A DNA stretch of 64,000 nt from Lepisosteus oculatus. Taxonomy: Eukaryota; Chordata; Actinopteri; Semionotiformes; Lepisosteidae. The notes under the pieces were generated by a model. It worked only from the letters and a program-made list of their open reading frames with translations, was not told the DNA's origin and made no database searches. Shown piece by piece: positions 1 through 12,895 of this stretch; position 1 is the first letter of the stretch; each line of letters starts with the position of its first letter. Made by a program: the position numbers and the translations under genes. The DNA lies in contig NC_090711.1 in NCBI RefSeq assembly GCF_040954835.1, positions 8,687,501-8,751,500 of the forward strand, given 5' to 3'.

Positions 1-56
1 GGTTTATCAAACAAGTTTTTAATGTCAGATGATATATTTTCTTTTCCTTCTTACAG

Positions 57-203
57 TATTTCGTTCTTGCCTCATATTTATTAATATGGAGACCTGGGTT
101 TGATCCTGAGGCGAGAGTAGAACAGTGGCAAGAGCAGAAACCTCAAGACCCCGAATTTGCTACATTATTCTCTTCTCAACACGGCTTATTCATTAGAGAA
201 TAA
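57..203 (+). CDS. terminal coding exon of an unrecognised membrane-type protein (partial)
   Basis: A pyrimidine-rich tract ending in TTACAG (about 38-56) is a strong splice acceptor. The exon then reads in phase 0 for 48 codons to a TAA at 201-203. The two other frames close early, and the same frame upstream of the acceptor meets TGA at 30-32, so splicing is required. The peptide starts with a hydrophobic run (YFVLASYLLIW), which looks like the end of a membrane helix. A hydrophilic tail follows with RPGFDPEARVEQW and ends HGLFIRE. This pattern is typical of the C-terminus of a membrane protein. I do not recognise the family, and earlier exons lie outside the window. The gene runs toward dtnbp1, tail to tail. 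In human that position belongs to JARID2, but this hydrophobic peptide does not resemble the JARID2 C-terminus as I remember it. Confidence 0.7.
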   Translation, partial: YFVLASYLLIWRPGFDPEARVEQWQEQKPQDPEFATLFSSQHGLFIRE

Positions 204-560
204 GACCCTAAAAACTTCTATAGTAAAGTTCAGAAAATGGTAACTCGTTGGTAACTCAGATTCTGTGAATCTTTTGCCTTGAGGAGACAAAAGAGAAGAA
301 ACATTAAAGGAAAAAACAAGCAATTGCTCTCCTTAATGCCACTTTGTAGATTTTAGGAAGAACTTTGGAAATGTAACTGAATATATACAATGCCAATTGT
401 TTTACTTTTCTTTATTTATGCTTTACAATTTAAGAAAGAATTATTTCCATTTTTAAAATATATGCTGACAAGTTTTGCAAAATTGCATGACAGAATAAGA
501 TATTGGTGAATTTATGTCACATGGCTATTAAAATAAACAGTGCTTGCACATTTTCTTTGG
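204..560 (+). other. 3' UTR and polyadenylation site of the left-hand gene
   Basis: The stop codon is followed by about 330 bp of AT-rich sequence and a canonical AATAAA at 532-537. A T/G-rich stretch (around 549-560) follows, as expected for a cleavage signal. The 3' UTR extent is inferred from these signals only. Confidence 0.55.
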
Positions 561-2087
561 TAGATTAGTAACGAAATTAATCTAAAATTCCAACTAAATT
601 CAACATCTTGGCTGGGAAACCTGTTTATACCAACAACAATATTTCACAATTCCCTAAAATGAGGGATGATTCTTCTTGCTCCTCATTGAACTCTTTCTAA
701 GACTATAATATTCTTTTTGTGGTTTGGTGACTAAAACTGAATACAGTATTTTAAATGAAGCCCTACTAATCTGTTATAATCTTTGCTCAAAGCAGTCTCT
801 TAAGCATTCTGTTTATTTTTTATTGCTTCCCCACATTGTGTTAAAGAGAAGATAAATCCACAAAAATAACTAAATCCTTTTCATATCTAGCTTTCTACAA
901 ATTCTTTAGCACGCATATGATATGTATACTAAATATTCCCTCTTCCTTTATGCAGTCCTTTGCATTTACCAATCTTAAATTCCATTAGCTACAATACATG
1001 TGTGCTCAATCCATGATTTTATCTAAAGGTTTTTGTAAGCTTTGAAGCTGCTTCTGTTTGCTACTCCCTCTGTTTTCATCTGCAAATGTAGCTAGATTGC
1101 TAACCAGAGTCTTGTAAATCATCAATATAAACCAATTAGACCAAAAATGCATCCCTGCAGCACAGAGATATTAAATGTCAGTTAAAAACATCTTTCTTTT
1201 CTAATTCCATGTTGTCTGATATCATTTTGTAAATATGCTTGTAGTTTAGATCCAAATATCATTAGACCATAATTTTACCAGTAACAACAGTAAGACTGAT
1301 CTCTCCACAACAGTTTATTCTCAGTTTTGCAAAACTGTGGGTATACCCTCATCCATAGTGGCAGCTGAAATGTTCTAGTTAAAGTCAATGAATAACATTC
1401 TTCATTTTCTTAAATACAACCTGGAAAATGCCATCCATCAACAGAAATTTGGTGTAAGATGCCCTGGTCTCTGTAATACTTCAGTGTCAGTTATTATCAC
1501 TAAACATCGTACAACACACCTTGTATGGCTTGGGACATATTTGTGATATACAGAGCATGTATGCTTTTGTTAGAATTGTTGAGTGAAGTATCAAATCAGC
1601 ACATTTACAGTACTATTTATTCTTCCTCTTCTAGTATCAATCCTGTTTTATCTCGCTATCTACAGTATTTACTTCAGCTATTATTTAAATCCTTCATGTG
1701 GTAAAAATGCATTTCCACATATAAATACCAATTCTTTTTGTTAAACTATTTTAAGCCATCTGTAAAACACATTTATCAGATACTTGTTTATTCTAGCAAG
1801 AAGTCATTGTGTTCTAAACAATTAAAACGATTGTTAGAGATATATACTGACTATATTCTGTACCTTGTAAGGAATGCTTTGTTATTTAGAGTTTATCAAA
1901 TGAAAGTATTTGTTTATTTTGACCAACTAAGGAACAAAGGAAGATAATGTTTTACTCAATTTTCTGCTGCTAAATTAGTTACATCATAATCATAATAGTT
2001 TACAGCTTTTTGAAATTTACAAGTCGCAAACAATATAAAATTCCACGGAAGTGCTACTTGAAATTTCACCCTTACAATTTAGTATAA
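561..2087. other. intergenic, nothing recognised
   Basis: AT-rich DNA with frequent stops in all frames. The open frame at 1738-1947 has low-complexity composition and no recognisable family. No repeat family was recognised. Confidence 0.5.
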
Positions 2088-2310
2088 AGATAGATAGATA
2101 CTTTATTGATCCCGTGAGGGAAATTGCAGTGCAACAGCATCTTAACACAGACAACAGTGTAATGAATGATACAATGATAATAATACAATACATACAATAC
2201 AATCAGTAGAAGAGTTACTCGCAGTCCAGAACACACAAAGAACAGAACAAAACCAGAACAGAACAGTACACAAAAAAGTCGCATTGCACAATATGACTAT
2301 AAATAAATAT
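2088..2310 (+). repeat. fish non-LTR retrotransposon 3'-tail fragment
   Basis: The segment opens with a short GATA run followed by ACTTTATTGATCCC and GGGAAATTGCAGTG. This string is common in fish genomes at the 3' tails of non-LTR retrotransposons. It continues as a CA/AT-rich, non-coding tail with further TATAAATA-type words. The family name cannot be fixed by eye. The open frames here on the minus strand are by-products of the repeat. Confidence 0.5.
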
Positions 2311-2704
2311 AAATGTATTTCATATCTAGTTCATATCTAGTTTCATATCTATACTATATGTGACCTGCTTTTCCATAACCGGCCCTATCATTATTAATTT
2401 TAATATTATTGAACTTATATTTTCATAGAATTGTAGATACAAATGAATTACATTTTACCTGAATTTCATAAATTCACTCTAGGTTTTGGAGTACTGCCCA
2501 GTGTCTAGGTAAACTACTTCATGAGAATTTGCACAATTGGTGTAGCTGTAGGTCACATAAACAGGAGACATGTTTCTGCAACAGCTGAATTAATATTTTC
2601 GTAAATACATCAACAGCTGCTGAAACTGTACAACCAATAAGTATTCCAATGAAATAATCATAGAAACAATAAGTGAAAGGTTTTATATACAGTACTGAGA
2701 CAAC

Positions 2705-3578
2705 CTTTATCGCGAATGCGTAGAAATAAATGCAGTGCAGGATTCTTCCTTATACAATTATCATCGTTGTCGTCATAATTTATTTCATGCTATTTCACGA
2801 CCTTACTAGTAAGTTTTATCGTTAGTCGAATTAGATCGACTGTGGGGGAAAACATTTTAAAATGTTTTTTTTTTTGTGCTTTCCATGTGCTACCTGTGGA
2901 GACATTAATAATTGATGTATTTTGCTAGGGTCCGACACTTGCTGGGTTATACAGCTTTAAAACATTTTAATAAAAGCTACTTACAGTAAAACAGCATTAA
3001 CGCACTACAGTTATTTTTATTTTTTTTAACTTTGTGGAACATAACACTTCGAATCATTGCGTCTCTGTTCATCAGAATTAACATATTTCGCTGTCTTTTA
3101 TGTTGGCAGTCGTAAAGTAACATCCATTAATTGTAAAAGTAACGAAAGTAAGCTACATTGTCGCATTATAATGGACACAATATTGTACTTACAGTTAAAA
3201 GGAGAAGAGTCGTGCATTTTGCCATCCAAAAGACAATAGATCCACGCATATTCTCTCAGTGGTAACTTGTACTAATACGTGGACGACGAAACAGAAAACC
3301 AAGACTGTAAGTTTGTGCTCCACTTAACCGGTGTGTGTGTGTGTGAATTACTGTAGTCCCCAACTGGAAGCAGCCTATCAAAGTCAAGAGTCACTTTTCC
3401 ACGCCTTCCGTAGCTTTAATGTCTGTAACAGTCTGGGGAGCAATCAGACTTCTGTAAAATGTTCCCTACACACAGAATATTCATAGCCGGAAAAACCTGA
3501 AAGGTCTTTTTCTTGACCAATCCCTGTAGGTGACGCAGGACCACCGGTTTAGACAAACATGTTGAGAAATCGAGAGCG
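2705..3578. promoter_or_regulatory. CpG-dense but AT-rich block, possible non-methylated island
   Basis: I count roughly 30 CG dinucleotides in about 870 bp, with clusters such as TCGCGAATGCG near 2711 and GTGGACGACGAAAC near 3281. Most of the window has far fewer. The block is not GC-rich, so it would fail a mammalian CpG-island test, but fish non-methylated islands often look like this. A short GT run lies near 3331-3344. The 60-codon open frame at 3057-3239 is not recognisable. It could be a promoter or enhancer, or a young insertion not yet depleted of CpG. Confidence 0.35.
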
Positions 3579-6500
3579 CATGAACTGCAAATTAATCATA
3601 TTTAATTGTTTTGTTAGGGTTTTTTTTTTTTGGAAGGGGGAGATTTGTTGTTGGAATAATTAATGAGTTTGGGGAAGATCAAATATATTTAATATGGCAC
3701 GTTAATTTAGGTGCAGGTAACCTGGAACTCAACTCATTCACATTTCTAGATAACTATGAGAAATGGTGGATAAAATGCCAGCTTTTATTTTTATTCCAAA
3801 TTGAATTCCCAAACAGTGATCATTCACAAATTCGAATAAATTGGTCAATCGGGCAGCTATTTCCACTGTGTCTTAATGATGAGCCTCTTAAATATCATGT
3901 CTTGTTTTCTAAGTTGACTGTTCTGTAGTGGACGTAGCTCGTCTATTTTGGAAACAGTTTTGGAAAGTGTTCAATTCACGTTTGTTTTGGTAACATTTCT
4001 ACCATTTTGTTTTAATATACTTTAATTTATTAATAATGATACTGTATATTAAGATTTAATTGTGTTTCTTTTTTATATAACTGGTTGTATTTCAATTTTG
4101 AATATAAAATATTCATTATATTTAATACTAGTAGAGAATAAAAACACATTTATAAAGATTAGATTTGGAGCACAATGTAATGTGATCCTAAAAAATACAA
4201 TGAACTAGCTCAAGATTGTCACTCATCAAACACTAGAGATAAGCCATTCTCAGGATTGACAAACTGTGACAAACTGTTCTTCTTTCGTCTTCTTATTCAA
4301 CACAATTTCTATTTTGCTTCTTAATTATTCATTGATTTTGTTCTGTGAAATCTGAATGAGCAGGAAGAACTGACAGGGGCTATGTGTTGCTCTTTAAGAG
4401 TAGTGGGATGGTTTTCATGAAGAGAGAAGAAAAAATATCTTCACTAATCCATCACAAGTTCCTCGGTAAAGGAAGTTTATCCTCTTAGCTGTTTGTAGTA
4501 CAATTCTCAAGCATTTCCAACTTAGGTGAGGAAGAGCAGTAAAGTACAGTATACTCACTGACCAAACTATAAGGATACCCCTATTGAAATGACTACATTC
4601 TGTCCTTGGTGGTCAATGAACTGTACAGTATAAATTGACATAAGGAGCAAGAGACATGCATCTTTCACCCTCTCTGGGTAGAATCCACAATCCACAGATC
4701 TATTGAAAAAAAAAAACTGGTAGAACTGGTGGGACCTACAGTGGAATCCCCATCACCATTAGTGAAAATGATCGCCCAGGAAGAAAGGGGGCTTCAGAAT
4801 ATGTGAAAACATTGTGAAAAACAATCCGTGCTTTCACTGCTGGCAGTGAGTTTATTGTTATGTTGTTTTTTTTTCATTGGACATAATGGTTTTCTTTTAG
4901 TTTTGATTGTGTATGAAAGTAATTTACTTAATTTTACACCAGTTGGTGTCCATAAATATAGCACTTTAACAAAAACGGCAAAAAATTAAGAAGGAGTAAG
5001 AAGATTAAGAAGGAGTTTCCAACTCTACAGATGGAATGAAGTTTATCCAGCATTGATTTGACCTTTCTCAATGTATCTCCAGTATTTTAGAAGGGATTAA
5101 CAAAGCTCCATGTCTCAGCCCACATTCATTTCTTTGCATTATAACTGTATAACTCTAACAATGACACATGCCATAGCTATTTGAAGCCCAGTTTTTTTCA
5201 TGTATTATTATTTAAAATTATTATAATCCAGTTTCCCTCCAATATACAGTATTTTAAAATGTTATTGATCGAAATGAAAATGAAATGATTTGTATAAAGT
5301 AACAACAGCTATACTATACACAATCGTGACTTTCCAAGCACTGTATGACTTGTGTAAAGTACAGTTGTGTACAAATTTGAAAATGCCTCAAAATGTCTCT
5401 TTGAAAAATATTCTTCCTGGCATTTTAAATTTTATTTATATTTTCAGTATTGTTTAGAATTGGGAGAACAAATAAATAGACATGTCAGGCCTTTGTGCAA
5501 TAAAAATCTCCAATCTAAACCAAAGAGGCCATTATTTCCCTCATTATTTAACCGAAAAACTTTGACTCGAAAAGCTTTTTATTGTTGTTGTCCATGTGAA
5601 GAGGGTTAATAAATCTGTAATTTGTAAAACTCATTAAATCTAACAGTCAATATAAATCTGAACAAATTGGGATTACAGAAGCAATGGGTCATTCTAGTTA
5701 AATTTGCATACAGTACATTTGTCTATATACATGTATGGACAGAAAACTGGGAGAACATTAAACAACCTTGGAGTACATTAAAACTTTAACCCACCCATCA
5801 ATGGGAACTCATAAAAAATGATGCCTTGTGCCAGGTTTCCACTGGGTAGATGTACAAGGCTTCTGAGTGAAAAAAAAAATGTAATTAAGTGCCAGGATTG
5901 GAAATAGAATGTAACCGTTCTGACCATGGTGATCTGTTCTGTCATGTTTGCTTACACTTCATCATAAATCAGCAAACTAAAAGCAAAACTCTTAAGTGGA
6001 AATAAAATCATTAATACAACATTACACCACTGCAGAAATAGCAATAGTGAGTATTCATCAACAAACAAATTTTAAACCCATAACAATTATAATAAACCGT
6101 ATCTTATATAGCACCTTCAAAGATGGCTTCTCATAGTATTTAAAATAAAAAAAACACACAAGGAGAGGATGCAGCAGAATTAACACAACTACAATAAGGG
6201 TCGTTGTAATGGAACTTATTTCTCAATGAACAGGAATATTCTTATTATTTAGCTTCAGTGATGAATACAGAACAAATAAATTGTGGATAGGATTCCAGAA
6301 AGTGTTCACTGATTAGCAAAGTGGTAAAATGATAAACTCAACTACAAGGATGACACAGTAGTGATACTACCACAGTACTAACTAGGGAACTGCACTAGGG
6401 AAAAGCCTAGTTTGCTACTACTTTACAGTCTACAGGAATGTACCACATGCTGCACCATACCCACTGTCAGACAGGAGAGATCACTCCCATGGATCATATC

Positions 6501-9500
6501 CTCTAATATTTAGATGTATAAATTTATATGGTAAACTTTTGTGATGGGACAGAAATAATTTCAAATTCTTTGATTGTATGTGTTTTGAATTAGCGTTTCC
6601 ATACAAAACAAAAAAAATATATCTCTTGGAAAAAACAAGCTATTTAAAAAAATGTACACTCCCAATGAAAACAAGGACCATCAATGTAATTGTGCAAATC
6701 GCCTTAACATTTTATTTTCTGTGGAGTATCCTGCTTTCTCTGTATTCAGATACAATCTCTAAAATGGTAGACACAGACAGCTACCGGTACATTATTCTAA
6801 TTATGTTTTTCTTTCAAACGTATATGCCGCCACAAGACCTAGGGCTCTTTGGTAATGCTAACCTTTTTATTTTTTTTATGCCATAATGAGTCATTATTTT
6901 CACTTTGATTTTCTAACAGACTGACCTTTTAATTTCATTTGTACATGTCATGTGCAAACTTGATTTGTTCGGAGATTTCTATTTGAATCGAATTGCTTTT
7001 CAAAAGCCGCTCACTTCCAAGAAATTCCAAAACCGTGGAGCTGTAGTTATCCATTTTTCCGTCTACTCGTGATCCACAGCTATCATCTTAAGGAAGGTGA
7101 TTGCTATCTGGGGGGCTAGCCTAGAAGATGCTGGAGGCAAGGTCAGACAACACCTAGTTATCCTGGGAAATCCACGTCTCAGGGGGTTTGTGTGTCTGCA
7201 GGATTTTATTCTAACAATACGCATCTACTCCATATTGGCTTAATGGAGCGAATGTACAACTTCTCACAGCTCTTCAAGTGCTGGTGCTTGGAAAAGATCT
7301 ATAATACCTACAGACACACCAGCCCTAAAGGAGCAGTATTGCCTGCTCCTGGACCGGAAACCAGTTCATCACAAGAAACATGTACACATCAGAACAATAA
7401 AAGACACCAGTTAACCGGTTATTGAACCATAGGAGGAAAGCAGAGCACTTGGCCGAAACTCGTAGAGTGGAAAGGATATGCAGATTCCAGAGAGAAGGCA
7501 TCCCAGTCCAGAATTCCAGACCCAGGTGCTGTGAGACAGCCACACCGTCTGCACAGCATCAGAGCCACTTGATTCAGGTGTTAAAAATCCCTCGACTGTG
7601 AGAAAACCACGTATTAGAGTTTAATTCAGAGTTTTACAGCTTAATTGTTATTTTAGAAAAATGGCTCTTTCCAATTTGTAAGAATGCAATACTATATTAC
7701 CTTCTAAGAAATATTTCTTGCATCTCAGTGTTGAGAGTTGCAAGGACCTGATCAATTTTAAACATGACTTGTACTGCATCACCAGAACATTTGCCAAGTA
7801 AAGAAATATTACATTTATACAGTAGTATAGCATGTATGTCTTTAGAAAATGAAACTATACAGGTTTGGGATACTGATTAAATGATTTTAATGTCATATTG
7901 ATTAATGAATTGTTCATGACTGACATTGATACACTGAACTGACTGACTCTTGCACGTGTGCTGAATTGTCTCATTAGTGACAGAGTTCATTGGAAACAGG
8001 TAATGGAAACAGGCTTGCCAGGACAGAAAAAAATTAAACAAGACAGAACATAGAAAGGAACTAATGTGCCGTGCTAAACAAGAGTGTAATGCCTTTGTAC
8101 CTCCAGGATGTTGTGAGCTGTTGTGACTAAACCTGCAGTGGAGCCAAGTCCTCTTCGGTAGTAAATCAAGGTTTTATATTGCAGGGCAATAAAGTAATCA
8201 CTGTTTACAACAGACCAATGTTTACAATGGGCAGTGCTGGGATAGCCTAGAGTGGGACAATTGACCTGAAATATTTCTGTTATGAAAATCCATCTGTTGT
8301 GTGCTTCTGGTTTATCACTTAGCTTATTCTTCCTAAATTTACTTCGCTTTTTGTGTCTGTGCTTTTGCAATTTTTTGGTATATTCATTTGTGTGCTTCTA
8401 ATTTTGACCATGATTCTCCCATCCCTACCCCAAGTATCTGGTACCTGAATGGCAGATAATGGAAGAAGAGCCCTGTGTTTACTGTATTCTTCTCTAGCCT
8501 CTTGGCTGTGCTTAAAGTAGTGCATATTTCCATTCATTCCTGACTAAGGATTTGGGTACAGTTCACATGTTACCTGTGTATGCAATCAACTGCCCTTCTC
8601 CCTAATTATACTGTAGAGAGAGCCCATGCAATGCATTTTTTATTAGACAAATAAAATGAATGATGTGCCTTGTGTTTTGTGGTTACCCTGTTTTACTCAT
8701 CATTGATTTACAGTACTTCCTTGACTTATGAACTGCACTGAACCTGCATATCCTGCATGTAATACATTTGACATGAACAGGACTGATTAAAGTGAGGATA
8801 GGTTAAAGTGAGTTCCCAGCATGAACTATGGCATTGCTTGATTGAATCTCAAATACAAAAAAAACAAATCTACCTGAAGTGGTGTGATTTCTAATATATC
8901 TGGATCTCAGTCTTTTAATTCCTCTCTTAGACATTACAGAGTCCCTTTAAACCACACCTATAGACTCTGTTGCTTTCAGTGGTTCACAGTGGTATGTTAT
9001 TGACCAGTTCTCAACCTAACTGTGGTTTTTGTCACATTCTTTGCCAGACTTTCCTGCTTAATTTGAACCTGTCTTTCCTGATTATCCATCACTGTGTCAG
9101 AAACTTAATGAAGAACCTTAATTAGAAAAAAACCTTGACATGCTGATCATGTCATGATGATCTCCAGCTCCCAGGGTATCTCTAACAACTTTTTTCTTGA
9201 CATGTTCTTGGAATTATTCCAAAAGGCAAGCCCAGTTCAATTAATGTAATACGATTTGCATTCTCACATTTTCCTCTTTCACATTTTACGTCACTCGTCT
9301 ATTTTCGTCTTGTCCTGTAACACCTTATTTATCCATATGTACACCATCTTTTTGGTTACGAATACACAATAAATACAAAACAACAAATGACAAAAACAAA
9401 CTACTACCTGTCTGTCAATCCAGAGTTGTATCTAATTCAATGGTCCCTGGTCAAGTCAAAAGTCTCAGCTTTCAAGTCTCACATCAAATGCCTTTAGAAT

Positions 9501-10154
9501 GTGGGCTGGAGATTGGGATAGATTTAATATGATGTGTAAGAACCACGTCCCTAAAATTGCCACACCAAAGTTTCAAGCAAAGATTAAACTGCACTTTAGA
9601 CTCCCTTAATCTAAGAATTTATAATATAAACGTAACACCAATATCACTCACCTCCAGCCTACAGTTTTCCTAAATACGATGTCAGTACTGTCTATAATGT
9701 TAGCCAAAAAATAACTTCTAAGATGGGAAATACAGCTTTACAACAAACTAGATTCAATCCAGATAGAGTTAAAATAACTTGATCTCCTGTAGAATAACAT
9801 GGTAGGAATTCCAGTCAATATTTGCTCCCTGCTTAAGGATTCAGATGTTACTTGGAATCAAGGCAGAAACAGAAACTTCTAGAAACAGATCTATGGGCTA
9901 GCCTCAGTGTGGCTTAAACGCTGGCACATTTTGGGAACCTCTGCATGTCCTCGTTTGAAAGCAACGAGTCTTGGCCCTTAATGGTATTATTTATAGGGAG
10001 CTTTACTATCACCCAGATTCATCTTGTCTGTTGGGGATAGGTAGATTGAGGTACGGAACGTCGAAATGGATATGTCAGATTTTTAGTGTACTGTGATACT
10101 TCCACTTGAGTGTTATTACTAGTTTCAATGGCTGATGCTTTTATTCCATTTGTG
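3579..10154. other. intergenic, no gene recognised
   Basis: AT-rich sequence with scattered short open frames (longest about 105 codons at 3611-3928) that have no recognisable motif or splice context. Somewhat less AT-rich patches lie at about 7080-7420 and 8080-8480, but I could not assign either to a gene or repeat family. Confidence 0.5.
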
Positions 10155-10295
10155 CTCAGTTATCCAGCTGGTTATTCTTCTTGAACAAATTGGGAAAGCA
10201 CCTTTGCTCAAGGGTACAACGGTAGTTTCTCTTCAGGGATCTGAACCTGCCACCTTTTAGTTTCGTCCAAACCAACAGCTGCTGCTCAGTACTGT
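10155..10295 (-). repeat. tRNA-derived SINE fragment
   Basis: Read on the minus strand, the segment contains a decayed GGTTC-type B-box region, then words equivalent to 'TTGTACCCTTGAGCAAAGGTGC'. These are typical of a tRNA-derived fish SINE. The copy at 39.57 kb carries the same order of words on the other strand. The copy is diverged and truncated. Confidence 0.5.
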
Positions 10296-12338
10296 CCAAG
10301 AAGTGTGTGATTCTATTTCTGCGTTACTTTGAATGGCATCTCCTCGGAGGTACCACTCTTTTTACTGTAAGGAAGTGGAAAGGGATATTATATGCTGAGG
10401 TAAATTTAGCTTTTTGTATTTGGGTTGTTCTGTTTTGAAACATTGAAATATATAAAAAAATATTCACATAACAGGATGTTTGGCCAGTGATGGGGTTTTG
10501 CTGTCCTTCCTTTCTCCATTCTAAAAGTACTTCCACCCCCAACCAGCACCTGACCTATAGAAATTGAAAGTGCAAGAGCAACTGATATAAAAAAAGAAAA
10601 TTTATATTGCCCATGTGATTGAACAAAGTCTGGTCCTTTGAAGATGGATGAATACTTCTGCAATATACAGTATCAAGAAATAATCTCAGCATAATAATGC
10701 TTCTAGATAAAGTATACAACATTTCCTCATTGTGGCTGGTGATCACACATTATTGAGTAGCTTTCACTTTTGTTTTACTTGTTTTTAATCAAAGCAAAAA
10801 ACGCTCCTCAAAAGATTTGGAAAAAAAATGCTAAGACTTGATTATTATTATGTTGGATATTATGTCTTAAATCTTAAATATGGAGAATACCCACTGATCC
10901 ATAGATCGCTCATGGTCATGGTCTTAGTTTTATCAGAAGGTTCTTATATTGTATATATGTATTCTTAGTAATTTTGCCATGGGGGTTTTTGTTGGTTGTT
11001 TCTGGGAAAAATACTGTAACACTCAATTGCCTGCATCTACTGCTATATTAATGTCATTATCATCATTATCTTCATGATCACAATTTTTATTATTATCATT
11101 ATCATTGGTAATTCAGTATGTAATCAATCATCTTATTCGCAAGAACTTGTAAAGTTGAAGCTCGTAAAACTAAAGCCCTTCCAGATGAAACAGGTTGCAG
11201 AATGTGAGAAACCAAATGTTTCATAAGAATCAACTAATATCTAGTACTAAATCTCTGGCTAAAATGACTACATTTGTAAGTATTTTTTATTCTATTGGAA
11301 GGAATGAATTATGATTTCTTTGGCAAAAATATGAATGCTTTAATAGTAGCATTTTTATTTTGTAAAATAAAACCCTTTAATTAAAGCGATATAATCTGTA
11401 CTTTCTGGAAAAACACTAATGTATGTAGTTAATCATCGTTTTTTTTTAATTGTGGAATATAATTGTATGTAATATACTTAATATACCTATCTAATATTAC
11501 ATGCATTAACTGTACTTTCTTCCTTTTGCCAAAGGTGTATTTACAGTTACAGTACACATACAGTACTTTGTCTTGCAACAAGTTACAGTCCCTTAATAAA
11601 TTTTCTTTCTGGTATCAGTGATATCTATAGAACTCTTAAACAGAGAGATCTGGCCATTTCAAATGATCTCATAGGTATTATTGGCTAACCTGAGGGGAAT
11701 GTTTTGTTGAGCACCTTATATAAAGTTTCTCTGTCCTAAGGGGCAAAGCTGGAAAAGAAAACACAATCTGGGGCACCTGGTAACAATGAAAAATATGTTC
11801 CTTGTCATCTTTTTTGACAATGGGCGCAAGTAGATTTTTATGTCCTTTCGGGTATTTTTAATTTTCATGATTTTATGTACAAGTATTGCTCCTTACACCA
11901 ATCTTTGAGCCTCTGTGATAAAAAATATTGCACCCAATCTCTTCATCTTTCATCTCTGATCCTTCTCCTTAGGACACCTGTAAGTAAGAGTATGTTTCTT
12001 TCATCCGCAAAAGTATCATTGAAACTTTACTCCTCATACACCCTTGTAGAAGCAACAGATAGTACTTTTCATACAATATATCTTTCTGTTTTGATTTTAC
12101 TTGAAGGCTAGTACAGAAAGATTAGGCTCTAGTGCCTACCACAAAAGAATTTAAAAATGAAACTAGGGACACTTCACAGCTCAGCAGTTAATCTTCTGTT
12201 TTTTATTATGAACTTTGCTTATACAAAGTAAATAAGAGAAACATTGTTTTTTTCCCAGTATAACAGAGCAAAGGATTACACATGACCCATACAGTGTCCA
12301 ACAATGGTATTAGCAAAGTCAGAACAATTACTTTCGCT
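10296..12338. other. intergenic, nothing recognised
   Basis: AT-rich sequence with short ATT/ATC runs around 11041-11110. The minus-strand open frames near 10324-10746 overlap each other and show no conserved motif. Confidence 0.45.
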
Positions 12339-12895
12339 TAGGCTAGGCCATGCTTCACAGATGAGGTGGTGTCTTTTGGGGCATCCTTTTCTTCTCCACC
12401 TTTGCATCAGTTTATTTTTATAAGGTTTATCTTGGTCTTATCAGTTTGGAACGCTTTGTTCCATAACTCTCCAGACTCACCTTTGTAATTCCAAGCAAAT
12501 TCTGAAGCATGGCTTACGTACAGTTATGGCTAGGGCATGCATTGCCACTCATCTTTATTGGACAAGGAACTAATGATGACAGCAGCAGAATGAATTGTAA
12601 ACAAAAGAAACTTTTTTGCCTGCTTATGACAATGAAAAGGATTCCATACTTATTGGGTAACGCTTCACCCATGCAACCAAGGAGTTCATCAATGGAAAAA
12701 AGTGGAAAACCACTGCCTGGCCAACTTACTCTCCATCTTTCAATCCAGTTGAAAAAATTGAAGTCAGAACACCATAGGAATAGAATTCAGTCTAGTTGCA
12801 GTAAAACATCTCAAATGATTTACTCAAAGAGTTGAACTGTATTGGCTGTAGACTTTGTGCAGGTATTGTGTCAAAGGGTTATCCAACAGAAAAAC
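12339..12895. mobile_element. decayed Tc1/mariner transposon with head-to-head transposase segments
   Basis: Two stretches encode recognisable pieces of a fish Tc1-type (IS630 superfamily, DDE) transposase on opposite strands. On the minus strand, from about 12,503 down to 12,339, the pieces are LWNKAFQTDKTKINL and TSSVKHG with frameshifts between them; these match the block around the second catalytic Asp. On the plus strand, from about 12,503, the coding resumes at nearly the same place with KHGLRTVMARACIA, then DDSSRMN, ATKEFINGKKWKTTAW and YSPSFNPVEKIE. A decayed C-terminal piece, CRLCAGIVSKGYPTEK, follows to about 12,895. Several stops and frameshifts make it non-functional. The open frame at 12509-12835 is part of this relic. 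Confidence 0.75.

Noticed and set aside
57..203. Assigning the left-hand exon to jarid2 on the basis of position
   Set aside because: The peptide has a membrane-like hydrophobic run and an acidic/aromatic tail, unlike the Ser-rich JARID2 C-terminus as I remember it. Position alone is not enough.
12509..12835. 108-codon plus-strand open frame as a gene
   Set aside because: It is one frame across a broken Tc1-type transposase; conserved motifs switch frame within it.
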